A stretch of DNA of 64,000 nucleotides, taken from positions 84,342-148,341 of the forward strand of contig JAJDDW010000086.1 of assembly GCA_029260115.1 (NCBI GenBank). The letters run 5' to 3'. The notes under the pieces were generated by a model that saw only the letters and a program-made list of their open reading frames with translations, was not told where the DNA came from and did not search any database. The position numbers and the translations under genes are program-made. The stretch is from Phycisphaerae bacterium. GTDB lineage: Bacteria; Planctomycetota; Phycisphaerae; UBA1845. Positions 45,071 to 53,655 of this stretch are shown here, in pieces; positions within the stretch are counted from its first letter, which is position 1, and each line of letters opens with the position of its first letter.

Positions 45071-47773
45071 GTGTTCAAGTTTAGCTTCTGCCGCACACTG
45101 TTGCGGGTTGCATGTACAGTTGGATTCCTAGCCCTGTTTGGGGGCACCGCTTTTGCCCAAGATGGTGGTGAAACGGCTACGCAGGTGGTTGGGTCAGGTA
45201 GCGTTAAGATACCCTTGCTATGGTATATAGCGCCTGCGTGCGGCTTCGTCGCGCTGTTTATGGCTCGCAAGTATTACGGCGAGGTGTTGGACTCTGACGA
45301 GGGCGATGACAAGATGATATTGATCGCCAGCTATGTACGCGAAGGTGCGATGGCGTATCTGTTTCGGCAGTACAAGGTAGTTGCGGTTGTCTTTATCGTG
45401 CTCATGGCCATTTTGGCGTGGATGGCGTATGGCCTGCATGTGCAGCATGGTCTTGTACCGTTCGCTTTTTTGACCGGCGGGTTTTTTAGTGGTTTGTGTG
45501 GATACATTGGTATGCGTACCGCAACGATGGCCGCTCACCGAACCACGGCTGGTGCTCGGAAAAGTCTTAATGAAGGGCTTCGTGTTGCCTTCCGCGCTGG
45601 TGCGGTTATGGGCATGGTCGTCGTAGGCTTTGCTGTGATTGATATAACGTTTTGGTTTGCTGCACTGAAGTGGTTGACCGATATGCCGCTGCACGAAATT
45701 ACCGTGGTCATGCTGACTTTCGGTATGGGTGCTAGTACCCAAGCGCTATTTGCCCGTGTTGGTGGTGGTATTTACACCAAGGCCGCCGACGTTGGCGCTG
45801 ACCTCGTGGGTAAAGTCGAAGCGGGTATACCAGAAGATGATCCTCGTAACCCTGCATCTATCGCAGACAACGTCGGCGATAATGTTGGTGACGTCGCGGG
45901 TATGGGTGCTGACTTGTATGAGTCTTATGCTGGGTCGATTTTGGCCACGGCTGCGTTGGGTGTGGCTGCAGCTCATGCGCTTGGTAATGCGGACATCGCA
46001 TACGATGCGATTCGACTCCTTTCTGTACCTATGGTTATTGCGGGTGTTGGTATTCTTGCCAGCGTCTGGGCCGGGATCAATCTCGTTAAGACTGAAGACG
46101 GCGCGAGCATGGCTCAACTTATGGGCGCGATGAACAAAGGTCTTATCGCATCTAGTTTTGTGATTCTATTGGCGACGTATGGCATTTGTTGGGCTTTATT
46201 AGGCGATGTGACTGGAATTTCGTGGGCCGGCGTTGCGAGTGCTGTCGTGGTTGGTCTTGTATCTGGTTGGGCGATTGGCCAATTTACCGAGCGTTATACC
46301 AGTTACGATTTTGAACCAACTAAGCGTATTGCGGCTCAAGGCGAAACTGGTCCCGCTACTGTGATTATTGCCGGTATTGCTGAAGGTATGAAGAGTACCT
46401 GGGCGTCATTGTTTATTATTATCGTAGCCATCATGCTATCATTTTCCTTTGCGGGCGGTGGTAATGAATTTATGCTCGGGCTGTACGGCGTTGGTCTAGC
46501 GGCTGTGGGTATGCTGGCAACGCTTGGTTTCACTTTGGCTACAGATGCTTACGGTCCTATTGCGGATAACGCTGGTGGCAACGCTGTGATGACCGATCAA
46601 GAAGACATTGTTCGTGAGCGTACTGACGCGCTGGATTCACTGGGCAATACGACAGCTGCGACGGGTAAAGGGTTTGCGATCGGTTCTGCCGCGTTGACGG
46701 CACTGGCGCTGATGGCTGCTTATGTCGAAGAAGTTCGTATTGGTCAGGTTCGTGAGGCTGTTTCTTATGTACAGACCATGGACGATCAGGCTGATCAGCA
46801 GGCTGATGCCGCAGTCGGTGATGTGTACTACATGGGTCATGGAAAGTTTGCGAGTAAGTTCCAGGCCGGTGTGAAAGAGAATTGTTTCGATGGTTATATG
46901 TTGCTGAGCGGTCGAGCGCAGGACATGCTTGATAAAAAGCTTGAGACAGATGGTAAAGCCAACGTTAAGCTGACAGGCTTGTCCGTGGCGAATCGTGAGA
47001 CGGATCATGTGCGAATAACGAGCATGAGTGATGCTGACGGCAAGGCCCACGAAATTCAGGTGGTTTCTTCGCGAAAGGCTTCTTTGCAGCAGTTTATGGA
47101 TTATTACAACGTCACGCTGATGAATCCGAAAGTGCTATGCGGTATGTTCGCTGGGGTGCTGCTGGCCTTCTTGTTCTGTGCGTTGACGATGCAGGCGGTT
47201 GGTCGCGCGGCTTACGCGATGATGCTTGAGTGTCGTAACCAGTTCAAGAACGTGGCGGCTTATCTTGTGGCGGAAAAAGGTATGTCAGAGGCCGATGCGA
47301 AGAATTCTGAAAATTGGCCTAGAGTACAAGTTGAGCACAATGGTCAGAAAATTCCTGACTATGCCCGCTGCGTAGACATCTCCACGCTTGGCGCTCAAAA
47401 GGAAATGATTTTCCCATCGCTGCTTGCGATTATCGTTCCTGTGATTGTGGGGCTGGTCTTTGGCGTAGCCGGTGTCATGGGCTTGCTAGCTGGTGGTTTG
47501 ACGAGCGGTTTTGCTGTGGCCATTTTTATGGCTAATGCTGGTGGTGCTTGGGATAACGCTAAGAAGTATGTCGAGAAGGGCAACTTCGGCGGTAAGGGTA
47601 GCGAAGCGCATAAGGCTACCATCGTTGGTGATACGGTTGGCGATCCGTTCAAGGATACTTCCGGCCCGAGTCTAAACATCTTAATAAAGCTGATGAGTAT
47701 GGTCAGCGTGGTGTTTGCAGGCTTGGTGGTTAAATTCGCACCAGCTATCTCTGATATGCTGGGTATTGGCTAA
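45071..47773 (+). CDS. hppA: Membrane-bound, K+-dependent-type proton/sodium pyrophosphatase with a large extra loop domain
   Basis: A 900-residue protein; the family usually has 670-800. GTG start, AAAGGAGAT 4 bases before. It begins with a signal-like helix ending 'GTAFAQ'. PPi site: 'DVGADLVGKVEAGIPEDDPRNPASIADNVGDNVGD' (about 238-275), then 'DAYGPIADNAGGNAVM' and 'GGAWDNAKKYVE...GDTVGDPFKDTSGPSLN'. The K+ marker 'GNTTAATGKG' (near 524) has Ala and Gly, not the Lys and Thr of K+-independent forms. An insertion of about 125 residues (553-678) sits between two helices, in a loop that the neighbouring topology places at the non-cytoplasmic side (inference). It pumps H+ or Na+ using pyrophosphate; the ion cannot be told. 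Confidence 0.94.
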   Translation: MFKFSFCRTLLRVACTVGFLALFGGTAFAQDGGETATQVVGSGSVKIPLLWYIAPACGFVALFMARKYYGEVLDSDEGDDKMILIASYVREGAMAYLFRQYKVVAVVFIVLMAILAWMAYGLHVQHGLVPFAFLTGGFFSGLCGYIGMRTATMAAHRTTAGARKSLNEGLRVAFRAGAVMGMVVVGFAVIDITFWFAALKWLTDMPLHEITVVMLTFGMGASTQALFARVGGGIYTKAADVGADLVGKVEAGIPEDDPRNPASIADNVGDNVGDVAGMGADLYESYAGSILATAALGVAAAHALGNADIAYDAIRLLSVPMVIAGVGILASVWAGINLVKTEDGASMAQLMGAMNKGLIASSFVILLATYGICWALLGDVTGISWAGVASAVVVGLVSGWAIGQFTERYTSYDFEPTKRIAAQGETGPATVIIAGIAEGMKSTWASLFIIIVAIMLSFSFAGGGNEFMLGLYGVGLAAVGMLATLGFTLATDAYGPIADNAGGNAVMTDQEDIVRERTDALDSLGNTTAATGKGFAIGSAALTALALMAAYVEEVRIGQVREAVSYVQTMDDQADQQADAAVGDVYYMGHGKFASKFQAGVKENCFDGYMLLSGRAQDMLDKKLETDGKANVKLTGLSVANRETDHVRITSMSDADGKAHEIQVVSSRKASLQQFMDYYNVTLMNPKVLCGMFAGVLLAFLFCALTMQAVGRAAYAMMLECRNQFKNVAAYLVAEKGMSEADAKNSENWPRVQVEHNGQKIPDYARCVDISTLGAQKEMIFPSLLAIIVPVIVGLVFGVAGVMGLLAGGLTSGFAVAIFMANAGGAWDNAKKYVEKGNFGGKGSEAHKATIVGDTVGDPFKDTSGPSLNILIKLMSMVSVVFAGLVVKFAPAISDMLGIG

Positions 47774-47813
47774 TCGCAACCGACGGGTTCGGTGCGTAAT
47801 ATAAATTTGATGG

Positions 47814-47849
47814 AGAGGGCTGGACATTATGTTCGGCCCTCTTTTTTTT
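47814..47849 (+). terminator. Intrinsic terminator after hppA
   Basis: AGAGGGC and GCCCTCT form a 7-base stem around a loop of about 15 bases, followed by TTTTTTTT. It ends the hppA transcript 41 bases after the stop. Confidence 0.85.
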
Positions 47850-48007
47850 ATACGCGGCGACACGCGTTCGGGTGGTGAAGATGTTTATTCGCGACACAAT
47901 CCATAGCCTGTCATTTGTCAGAAGCGTAGTGACTGTCGCAGCGGAACGGAAGTCAATCGAGATCTATGGTTTATTCAGGATGTTGGTCGTGAATTGTGCA
48001 ATCTATC

Positions 48008-48097
48008 GGAGAGGGGGGGATTCGAACCCCCGGTGCCGGGGTTACCCAGCACGACGGTTTAGCAAACCGTTGGTTTCAGCCACTCACCCACCTCTCC
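48008..48097 (-). tRNA. tRNA-Ser (GCU anticodon)
   Basis: On the minus strand the sequence folds as a class II tRNA of 90 bases. The acceptor arm pairs GGAGAGG with CCTCTCC. The anticodon arm is ACGGT-TTGCTAA-ACCGT with GCT in the loop. A long variable arm and the T-arm GGGGGTTCGAATCCCCC follow. The CCA end is not encoded. Confidence 0.95.
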
Positions 48098-48533
48098 AGG
48101 ATCATGCTATGAACTATTAATAGTTCATTATCGTAGGAAAAGTTCCGGGCTAGCAGGGCTAGTTGATTCGGAACTGGGCTACGACGACGGCCTATGCTAC
48201 TCATCTAAATTGTTCGGTCAACTGGTGTGGTTACGATATGCGGGGGAAATGTGAATGTGGGCCTGCGCTAGCGGTCACGGTTGGTTGTATGGACCCGTGA
48301 GGAATCGCCTCGGCCCGCTCGGATAAGCTCGGGCGGTTGGGTGGGCTTGACACTCTTACCGGCAGGTCTACGATTGAGGTGTAGCTATGACGTCCGTTTC
48401 GCATCGCGATTAGTTGCAAAATTGCGGTATGTCAGCGGCGTTGGGCGGCTATGAGAAGGTAAGCTTGTTCTAGGTTCTAACACTCAAGATTGCGCGACCG
48501 TAACATCGCCGATCAACAATCGATAGGTGGTTT
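48098..48533. other. Gap between tRNA-Ser and arcA
   Basis: There is no convincing gene; a 62-codon minus-strand frame has no start support. A 20-base perfect palindrome lies at 48109-48128, just upstream of the tRNA. Confidence 0.5.
48109..48128. promoter_or_regulatory. Perfect 20-base palindrome 11 bases upstream of the tRNA-Ser 5' end
   Basis: ATGAACTATT joined to AATAGTTCAT, each arm 10 bases with no loop. It is AT-rich. Its place, at the expected -10/start region of the tRNA promoter on the minus strand, suggests an operator or a DNA-binding site. Unproven. Confidence 0.45.
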
Positions 48534-49769
48534 GTGCATCTTCAAATCGACAACGAATATGACCAACTAGAGGCCGTGATGGTTCATCGGCCTGGCGGAG
48601 AGATTGATCGCCTGACCCACGACTGTATGCGTCGGTTCCTATTTGAAGATATTCCCTTCTTGCGCCGCCTGCAAGAAGAGCACGATGCCTTCGTTGCGGC
48701 GATGCGAGAACGCAATGTGGAGGTGGTTTACCTCGAAAATTACTTATTAGATATTTGTCGAGATGATGCTTCTCGTAGTATTTTAATTGAGCAGGTATGC
48801 GTAGCAGAGGCGGTCCCTGCGATTTCAGATAATTTGCAGGATACCGAGAAATTTTCGCCAGAATCGCTTGTTGAGATCATGTTTGCGGGTTTGACGGCTG
48901 CGGAATATTACGCGGCTATTGGTAAGCGTAGTGCGGTCAATGTTGATGACGCTCATTTTTTATTGCCGCCGATTCCTAACTCGTATTTTAGTCGAGACCC
49001 GGCGGTGGTTGTTCGGGGATCGGTCGTATCTTCCAAAATGCACTACCAAGAACGTGTGCGTGAGACACTATTGGTTCGTGCAGTGCTGGAGCATCACGAA
49101 GATTTTCGTGACGATGTAATCACATTTGGTAGCACGAATGCCCCGCACGAGGATCGCCCGTATACTATTGAGGGTGGGGATATCCTGATTTTATCTGAGG
49201 AAGTCATTCTTGTCGGTGCCAGCGAGCGAACCCGGGGAAAAACGATCGAACTGTTAGCAAGTAAATTATTTCAATCTGGTTCCATCAAACGAGTCTACGA
49301 AGTACCTATTCCGGCTGAGCGGGCGTTCATGCACCTAGATACCGTGTTTACGATTTTGGATCGTGGTACCGTGCTTTGGTTCCCTGAAGTTATGAAGGGG
49401 TTATCCGGCGTGCATCGTTACGAGGTTGATGGCGGGTCAGATAAGATTGTCGCTAAGCGGATTGCTGATGATCGTTTGTTTGAAAATATTCTTAGCGATG
49501 AGTTCGGCACTGCTTTGACTGCGATTAATACTGGCGGTGGTTCTAAGCATTTTGCACCGCGCGAACAACGGATGGATGGTACGAATGCGTTGGCTATCGC
49601 GCCCCGGTTAGCGATTACATATGAGCGAAACGAACGCACGATTGCAGCGATGGAAGAGGCTGGGGTGGCGTGCATTCGTATTGAAGGATCGGAACTTGTT
49701 CGCGGACTTGGCGGGCCTCGCTGTATGACCATGCCACTACGCCGGTCGGCTCAACCCTCTGCGAAATAG
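48534..49769 (+). CDS. arcA: Arginine deiminase
   Basis: A 411-residue protein, close to the family's 400-420. GTG start. Motifs: 'EYDQLEAVMVHRPG' at the start, 'SYFSRDPAVVV' (FxRDP) near 158, 'YTIEGGDILIL' near 210, 'FMHLDTVFTILD' (HxD), and the C-terminal catalytic Cys in 'GLGGPRCMTMPLRR'. It converts arginine to citrulline and ammonia. No ornithine carbamoyltransferase, carbamate kinase or arginine/ornithine antiporter gene is in the window, so a complete ADI pathway is not shown here. Confidence 0.94.
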   Translation: MHLQIDNEYDQLEAVMVHRPGGEIDRLTHDCMRRFLFEDIPFLRRLQEEHDAFVAAMRERNVEVVYLENYLLDICRDDASRSILIEQVCVAEAVPAISDNLQDTEKFSPESLVEIMFAGLTAAEYYAAIGKRSAVNVDDAHFLLPPIPNSYFSRDPAVVVRGSVVSSKMHYQERVRETLLVRAVLEHHEDFRDDVITFGSTNAPHEDRPYTIEGGDILILSEEVILVGASERTRGKTIELLASKLFQSGSIKRVYEVPIPAERAFMHLDTVFTILDRGTVLWFPEVMKGLSGVHRYEVDGGSDKIVAKRIADDRLFENILSDEFGTALTAINTGGGSKHFAPREQRMDGTNALAIAPRLAITYERNERTIAAMEEAGVACIRIEGSELVRGLGGPRCMTMPLRRSAQPSAK

Positions 49770-49986
49770 TTCTTTTTTGCGGTTAATGCCAATTCTAGGC
49801 CGCCAACGCGTACGTGGGATTAGTTTATCGCCATACTTCAAGGGACGAGGAATTTCGCGCCGTTATACGCCAGGCGAATTGGGTCGATTCTGGAATAAAT
49901 GTCTTTGCGACGGGGTTACTTTGTTGGAGAAGGGCTGCGACTGTGCCCTGGACATACGTGCCAAGGTTTAAGAGAAATCTACTACC

Positions 49987-51642
49987 ATGAGAAAACAGCC
50001 TGTTATAATTCGAAGTCGAGTCAGCGCGTCTGTTGTATGTGCCATGGTGACGCTACTGGCTCAAGCGAATATCAGTTGGGCGCAGTTGGCTGTGCAGTCA
50101 GTTTCTCCGGCGCCTCGATCATTGGCCGCTCCGGTTAATGCGCCAATTGTGATTCAGTTCGACAAGGCGATTGACATTAGCTCCATTAACACGGGGCGAG
50201 ATTTCTGGGCGTTTGGGCGGTGGAGCGGTATGGCTGGGGGGCAGATTACTTTGTCCAATGGCGGCTCCACCGCGACGCTGACGCCGGATAATTCGTTTTC
50301 TGCGGGTGAAAATGTGATGGTGATTCTGTCGCACAATGTAAAAGCAACGGATGGTTCGACGCTTCGATCGCAGGGTTATTCTTATCAGTTTTGGACGGCG
50401 GCGAGGCCTTCCCCAATGGCCCTGCAAGAGATCGGGCGTATGACTACGGTTTCTGCAGCTGGGCCTTCTACGCGGTCATATGGTGGTTTTGCTTCTGACC
50501 TTAACCACGATGGTTTTCTCGATGTGTCAATTGTAAATGAAGATACGGCTGACATTCGTGTATTTATGAATCTTGCACAGGGGGATGGTGCGTTTGCGCC
50601 GTTTGCAGAGCCGACGTATGCCGTGGGAAATCGGGCTAGCCCCTCTGAGCCGGCCGATTTTAATTTTGATGGCCATACTGACATTTGCGTGGCGAATATC
50701 AATGACAGCACCGTGTCCGTTTTGCTAGGCAACGGTGATGGGACGTTTGCGACTCAAACGACGATAGCAACCAGCAATGCGCCGCGCGGGATAGTAGTGC
50801 TTGACGTTGATGGCGATGGTGATATGGACATCGTGAATACATGCGCAATTGGGAATAATTTTAATGTTCATTTCAATAATGGGTTGGGGGCGTTTGGGAC
50901 TACTTTTACATACGAAGGTGGTGGCACAGGCGAGTTTGCGTTGGCGGCTGGGGATATGGATGAGGACGGCTTGATTGATCTGGTCATCGGCATGCAAAAC
51001 GAGCCGAAGATTGTGATTCAAAAGAACAATGGTAACGGTACGTTTACTTTGGCGGGGTCCAGCACTATTGGTGCGACTGGCGGGGCGTGGATGCTTAACG
51101 TGGGTGATGTGAATGGTGACGGGCACGAAGATGTTGCGGTTGTAAATAATAGCCTAGATCGGGGTGTGATGGTTCAGGGCGATGGGACTGGACTATTGGG
51201 CGCTGCAGTCTTGCATGGTTTGGATAATTTTCCCTTGGCTACGGATTTGGGTGACCTAGATGGCGATGGTGATTTGGATTGGGTGACATCAAGTTTCTTC
51301 GGGGATTTTTTCGTATTTACCAATGACGGCAATGGTGCATTTACATTTTTCCAGGAGTTGCTGGCTACCCAAGCGGCGTCTTGTGTGTTGTTGTTTGACT
51401 TTGACAAAGACGGCGATTTGGATATGGGATTAATCGACGAGCTTGAAGATGAAGTCATTTTAATCAGCAATAGTGGCACCGCGGCCGTCGAGGTGCCGAC
51501 TGTTTCGACTTGGTCATTGGCGATAATGTCGCTGTTGGTATTGGTGGCGGGGTGTTTGATTTTACGACGAGAACAAAAGATTGTCTCGGCAGACCACGGG
51601 CAAGCCGTGGCTTGCTTATGCCACCCATCAAATAGTTCTTGA
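49987..51642 (+). CDS. Surface protein with an SbsA-like Ig domain, VCBS/FG-GAP repeats and an IPTL-like sorting tail
   Basis: A 551-residue protein. Signal peptide: about 1-35, ending 'ANISWAQ'. An Ig-like SbsA domain follows (about 38-135: 'SPAPRSLAAPVNAPIVIQF', 'TLTPDNSFSAGENVMV'). Seven VCBS-type repeats with Ca2+ loops of the type D-x-[D/N]-x-D-G-x-x-D follow ('DLNHDGFLD', 'DVDGDGDMD', 'DVNGDGHED', 'DFDKDGDLD'), as in integrin-like beta-propellers. Tail: 'VPTVSTWSLAIMSLLVLVAGCLILRR', an IPTL-type anchor. The last 20 or so residues after the basic cluster are unusual and partly encoded by a palindrome (51594-51610). Likely surface-bound. Confidence 0.85.
   Translation: MRKQPVIIRSRVSASVVCAMVTLLAQANISWAQLAVQSVSPAPRSLAAPVNAPIVIQFDKAIDISSINTGRDFWAFGRWSGMAGGQITLSNGGSTATLTPDNSFSAGENVMVILSHNVKATDGSTLRSQGYSYQFWTAARPSPMALQEIGRMTTVSAAGPSTRSYGGFASDLNHDGFLDVSIVNEDTADIRVFMNLAQGDGAFAPFAEPTYAVGNRASPSEPADFNFDGHTDICVANINDSTVSVLLGNGDGTFATQTTIATSNAPRGIVVLDVDGDGDMDIVNTCAIGNNFNVHFNNGLGAFGTTFTYEGGGTGEFALAAGDMDEDGLIDLVIGMQNEPKIVIQKNNGNGTFTLAGSSTIGATGGAWMLNVGDVNGDGHEDVAVVNNSLDRGVMVQGDGTGLLGAAVLHGLDNFPLATDLGDLDGDGDLDWVTSSFFGDFFVFTNDGNGAFTFFQELLATQAASCVLLFDFDKDGDLDMGLIDELEDEVILISNSGTAAVEVPTVSTWSLAIMSLLVLVAGCLILRREQKIVSADHGQAVACLCHPSNSS
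51594..51610. repeat. Palindrome, class C (CCACGG-GCAAG-CCGTGG), inside the end of a CDS
   Basis: Perfect 6-base arms around GCAAG. A half copy (GCCACGGCTTG) lies at about 17606. It falls in the last codons of the VCBS/IPTL protein and adds residues beyond the sorting tail. I recall this unit as a common extragenic repeat in Planctomycetota. Confidence 0.6.
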
Positions 51643-51649
51643 TAGCATG

Positions 51650-53095
51650 CTAGGTGAATGTTGGTGAAGTTTCTTTTGAGTCGCTGACTAGGTGGATCAA
51701 TAGGGCGTTGGTCGAGCCAGCTTGTTCGAGTCGCGTGCCAGCTACGACTACAATTAAGTCTCCCACATCAACAAGGTTTTTTTGTAGCAGCATTTTGTCG
51801 ACATCGTTGATCATATCCAACGTGCGTTTCTTGCGTTTCATCTGCACGGGGACGACGCCGAAATACATGGACATTCTTCTGCATACAGACTCGTCGGGTG
51901 ATAGGCCGACGATTGGTCTATTTAGTCGGCATTTGCTCAGTAAACGCGCTGTGTTTCCCACCTGAGTCCAGAGTACGACCAATCTTGCATTAAGCTCGTT
52001 GGCAAGCATGGCCGTGCTATGGGCGACGGCGGTGGTTACCAGTCGTAAGGTTGAAGTGGCGTTGACCCGAGAGGTCATTCCTTTTTCTTTCAGTAGCGTC
52101 TCCGTCTGCCGCGCAATGCGAGACATCATTTTTATAGATTCGATGGGGTATTTGCCGACAGAAGTCTCTGCGCTAAGCATGACACAATCTGAAGTGTCAA
52201 GGATAGCGTTGGCGACGTCGCTCACTTCTGCACGCGTTGCTGTGGGTTGGGTTACCATTGATTGTAGCATTTGCGTGGCGGTGATGGCTGGTTTGCCGGC
52301 CTTTTGGCAGCGTTGCAGAATATCTTTTTGGAGAATCGGTACTTTGGCAAGGTCCATCTCGACACCCAGATCGCCGCGCGCGACTAACACGACGTCCGAG
52401 GAATCTATGATGGCATCTAAATGTTGAATTGCGTGGGAGGTTTCGATTTTAGCGACCAGGGGGCACTCGCAGTCTAGAGGCATCATGTCTCGTAATTCTT
52501 GTAGGTCAGCTGCGGATCGTACAAACGACATAGCTACGTAGTCTGCGTTGTTTGCGAATGCCCAAGCGGCGTTAACTTTGTCGTCTTCGGTTAGTGCAGA
52601 CATCATCAAGTCGCTATCTGGAAGATTCAGCCCTTTGCGCGTGGCAATGTGGCCCCCAACTTCGCAAATGCAGTGAAGGTGGGTTTCATGTTTTTCGAGT
52701 ACGCGGGTGAGCACTGCGCCGTCGTCAATGAGAATACGGTGTCCCTCACTCACTTCTCTAACAAGTGCGGGCCTATTGGTAGAAATTCGCCCGGGTGTGC
52801 CTATGATATGCTCGGCGAGAATGTCTAGGTGATCTCCCATTTCGATGGGGAAGCTGCCTCCCTCCACTTCGTCGACGCGGATTTTTGGCCCGCAGAGGTC
52901 GATCATGATGGCTGCATGTGAAGATTTCTTTTGGCAAACTTTGCGGATTCGATGGTAGACTTCAGCGTGTTGCGCAAGCGTTCCGTGAGAGAAATTTTGA
53001 CGAAAGATGTCGACGCCAGCATCCAGCAGTGCCGTGAGTGTTTCCTCGGAATCGGTGGCAGGGCCTATGGTCGCGATAATCTTAGTCTGGTTCAT
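51650..53095 (-). CDS. pyk: Pyruvate kinase
   Basis: A 481-residue protein, near the family's 470-480. N-terminus: 'MNQTKIIATIGPATDSEETL'. Motifs: 'RQNFSHG' (usually R-L/M-N-F-S-H-G; here Gln), 'DLCGPKIR', 'VAKIETSHAIQHLDAIIDSSDVVLVARGDLGVEMD' (K/E/D for Mg and phosphoenolpyruvate) and 'KPAITATQMLQSM'. A C-terminal regulatory domain follows, ending in 'GDLIVVVAGT'. It makes pyruvate and ATP from PEP. It faces the VCBS gene convergently with 7 bases between the stops. Confidence 0.97.
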   Translation of the reverse strand: MNQTKIIATIGPATDSEETLTALLDAGVDIFRQNFSHGTLAQHAEVYHRIRKVCQKKSSHAAIMIDLCGPKIRVDEVEGGSFPIEMGDHLDILAEHIIGTPGRISTNRPALVREVSEGHRILIDDGAVLTRVLEKHETHLHCICEVGGHIATRKGLNLPDSDLMMSALTEDDKVNAAWAFANNADYVAMSFVRSAADLQELRDMMPLDCECPLVAKIETSHAIQHLDAIIDSSDVVLVARGDLGVEMDLAKVPILQKDILQRCQKAGKPAITATQMLQSMVTQPTATRAEVSDVANAILDTSDCVMLSAETSVGKYPIESIKMMSRIARQTETLLKEKGMTSRVNATSTLRLVTTAVAHSTAMLANELNARLVVLWTQVGNTARLLSKCRLNRPIVGLSPDESVCRRMSMYFGVVPVQMKRKKRTLDMINDVDKMLLQKNLVDVGDLIVVVAGTRLEQAGSTNALLIHLVSDSKETSPTFT

Positions 53096-53655
53096 ATTTT
53101 TTTCGCACTTTCTTTACACTCTATCGTCAATATTGAAGACCAACCACTAATGTAATGGATCATACCCACTTTATCGTCACCTGTAATCTCGCTTTGGTGA
53201 AGACGCGTTCGTGACAGTTTCGGCTTTCTCCAATCAAGTAAGGCCGGGGTCGCGCCTTTGTCGGATGTCCACCCCCCAGCCTTCGGGAGTACCCGAGGCA
53301 TGGGGCCAGCCTCCGATTCCCACAGTGATTATAGCGTAACGGGAAATTGTTTTTGTGGCGGCAGGATACAGTAGCAGTCCTCTAGGGCCAATGGCCTGGC
53401 GAATTAGTCCATAAGCTTCACGCATGATTACCTGCGATGCTGGGAAATTTAGTGTAGGTAAGCATCGGTTTCCAGGCACTTCAATCTCAATCAGTTTAGA
53501 TTGTTGTACTTCTTTTCACAGAGATATCACACAATCTGACGAGGCGTGGTATTTGACCGGTGGGATTAACAGGCTTAAAGTGGTTGCTCGCTCGTTGATT
53601 GGAATAGTGCCAGATATATGGCATAAGAAAAACGGATATAGATCGGAAGCTCAAC
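53096..53655. other. Gap between pyk and the RdgC-like gene (divergent)
   Basis: It holds a class B repeat at 53270-53306. An 81-codon minus-strand frame (53234-53479) runs through that repeat and has no clear family. Several 60-95-codon plus-strand frames lack support. GGAAG just before 53656 is the next gene's ribosome site. Confidence 0.5.
53270..53306 (-). repeat. Dispersed hairpin repeat, class B, copy 4
   Basis: On the minus strand: GGCCCCATGC, then CTCGGG-TACT-CCCGAAGG, then CTGGGGGGTGG. The arms TCGGG/CCCGA are perfect. It matches the unit at 13644 and 17643 in reverse orientation. Confidence 0.6.

Noticed and set aside
48231..48419. 62-codon minus-strand frame after tRNA-Ser
   Set aside because: No start signal; looks like chance.
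49777..49971. 64-codon frame between arcA and the VCBS gene
   Set aside because: Composition rich in Arg, Gly and Cys without pattern; no clear ribosome site.
53234..53479. 81-codon minus-strand frame upstream of pyk
   Set aside because: It runs through a class B hairpin repeat, has no family resemblance and no ribosome site.
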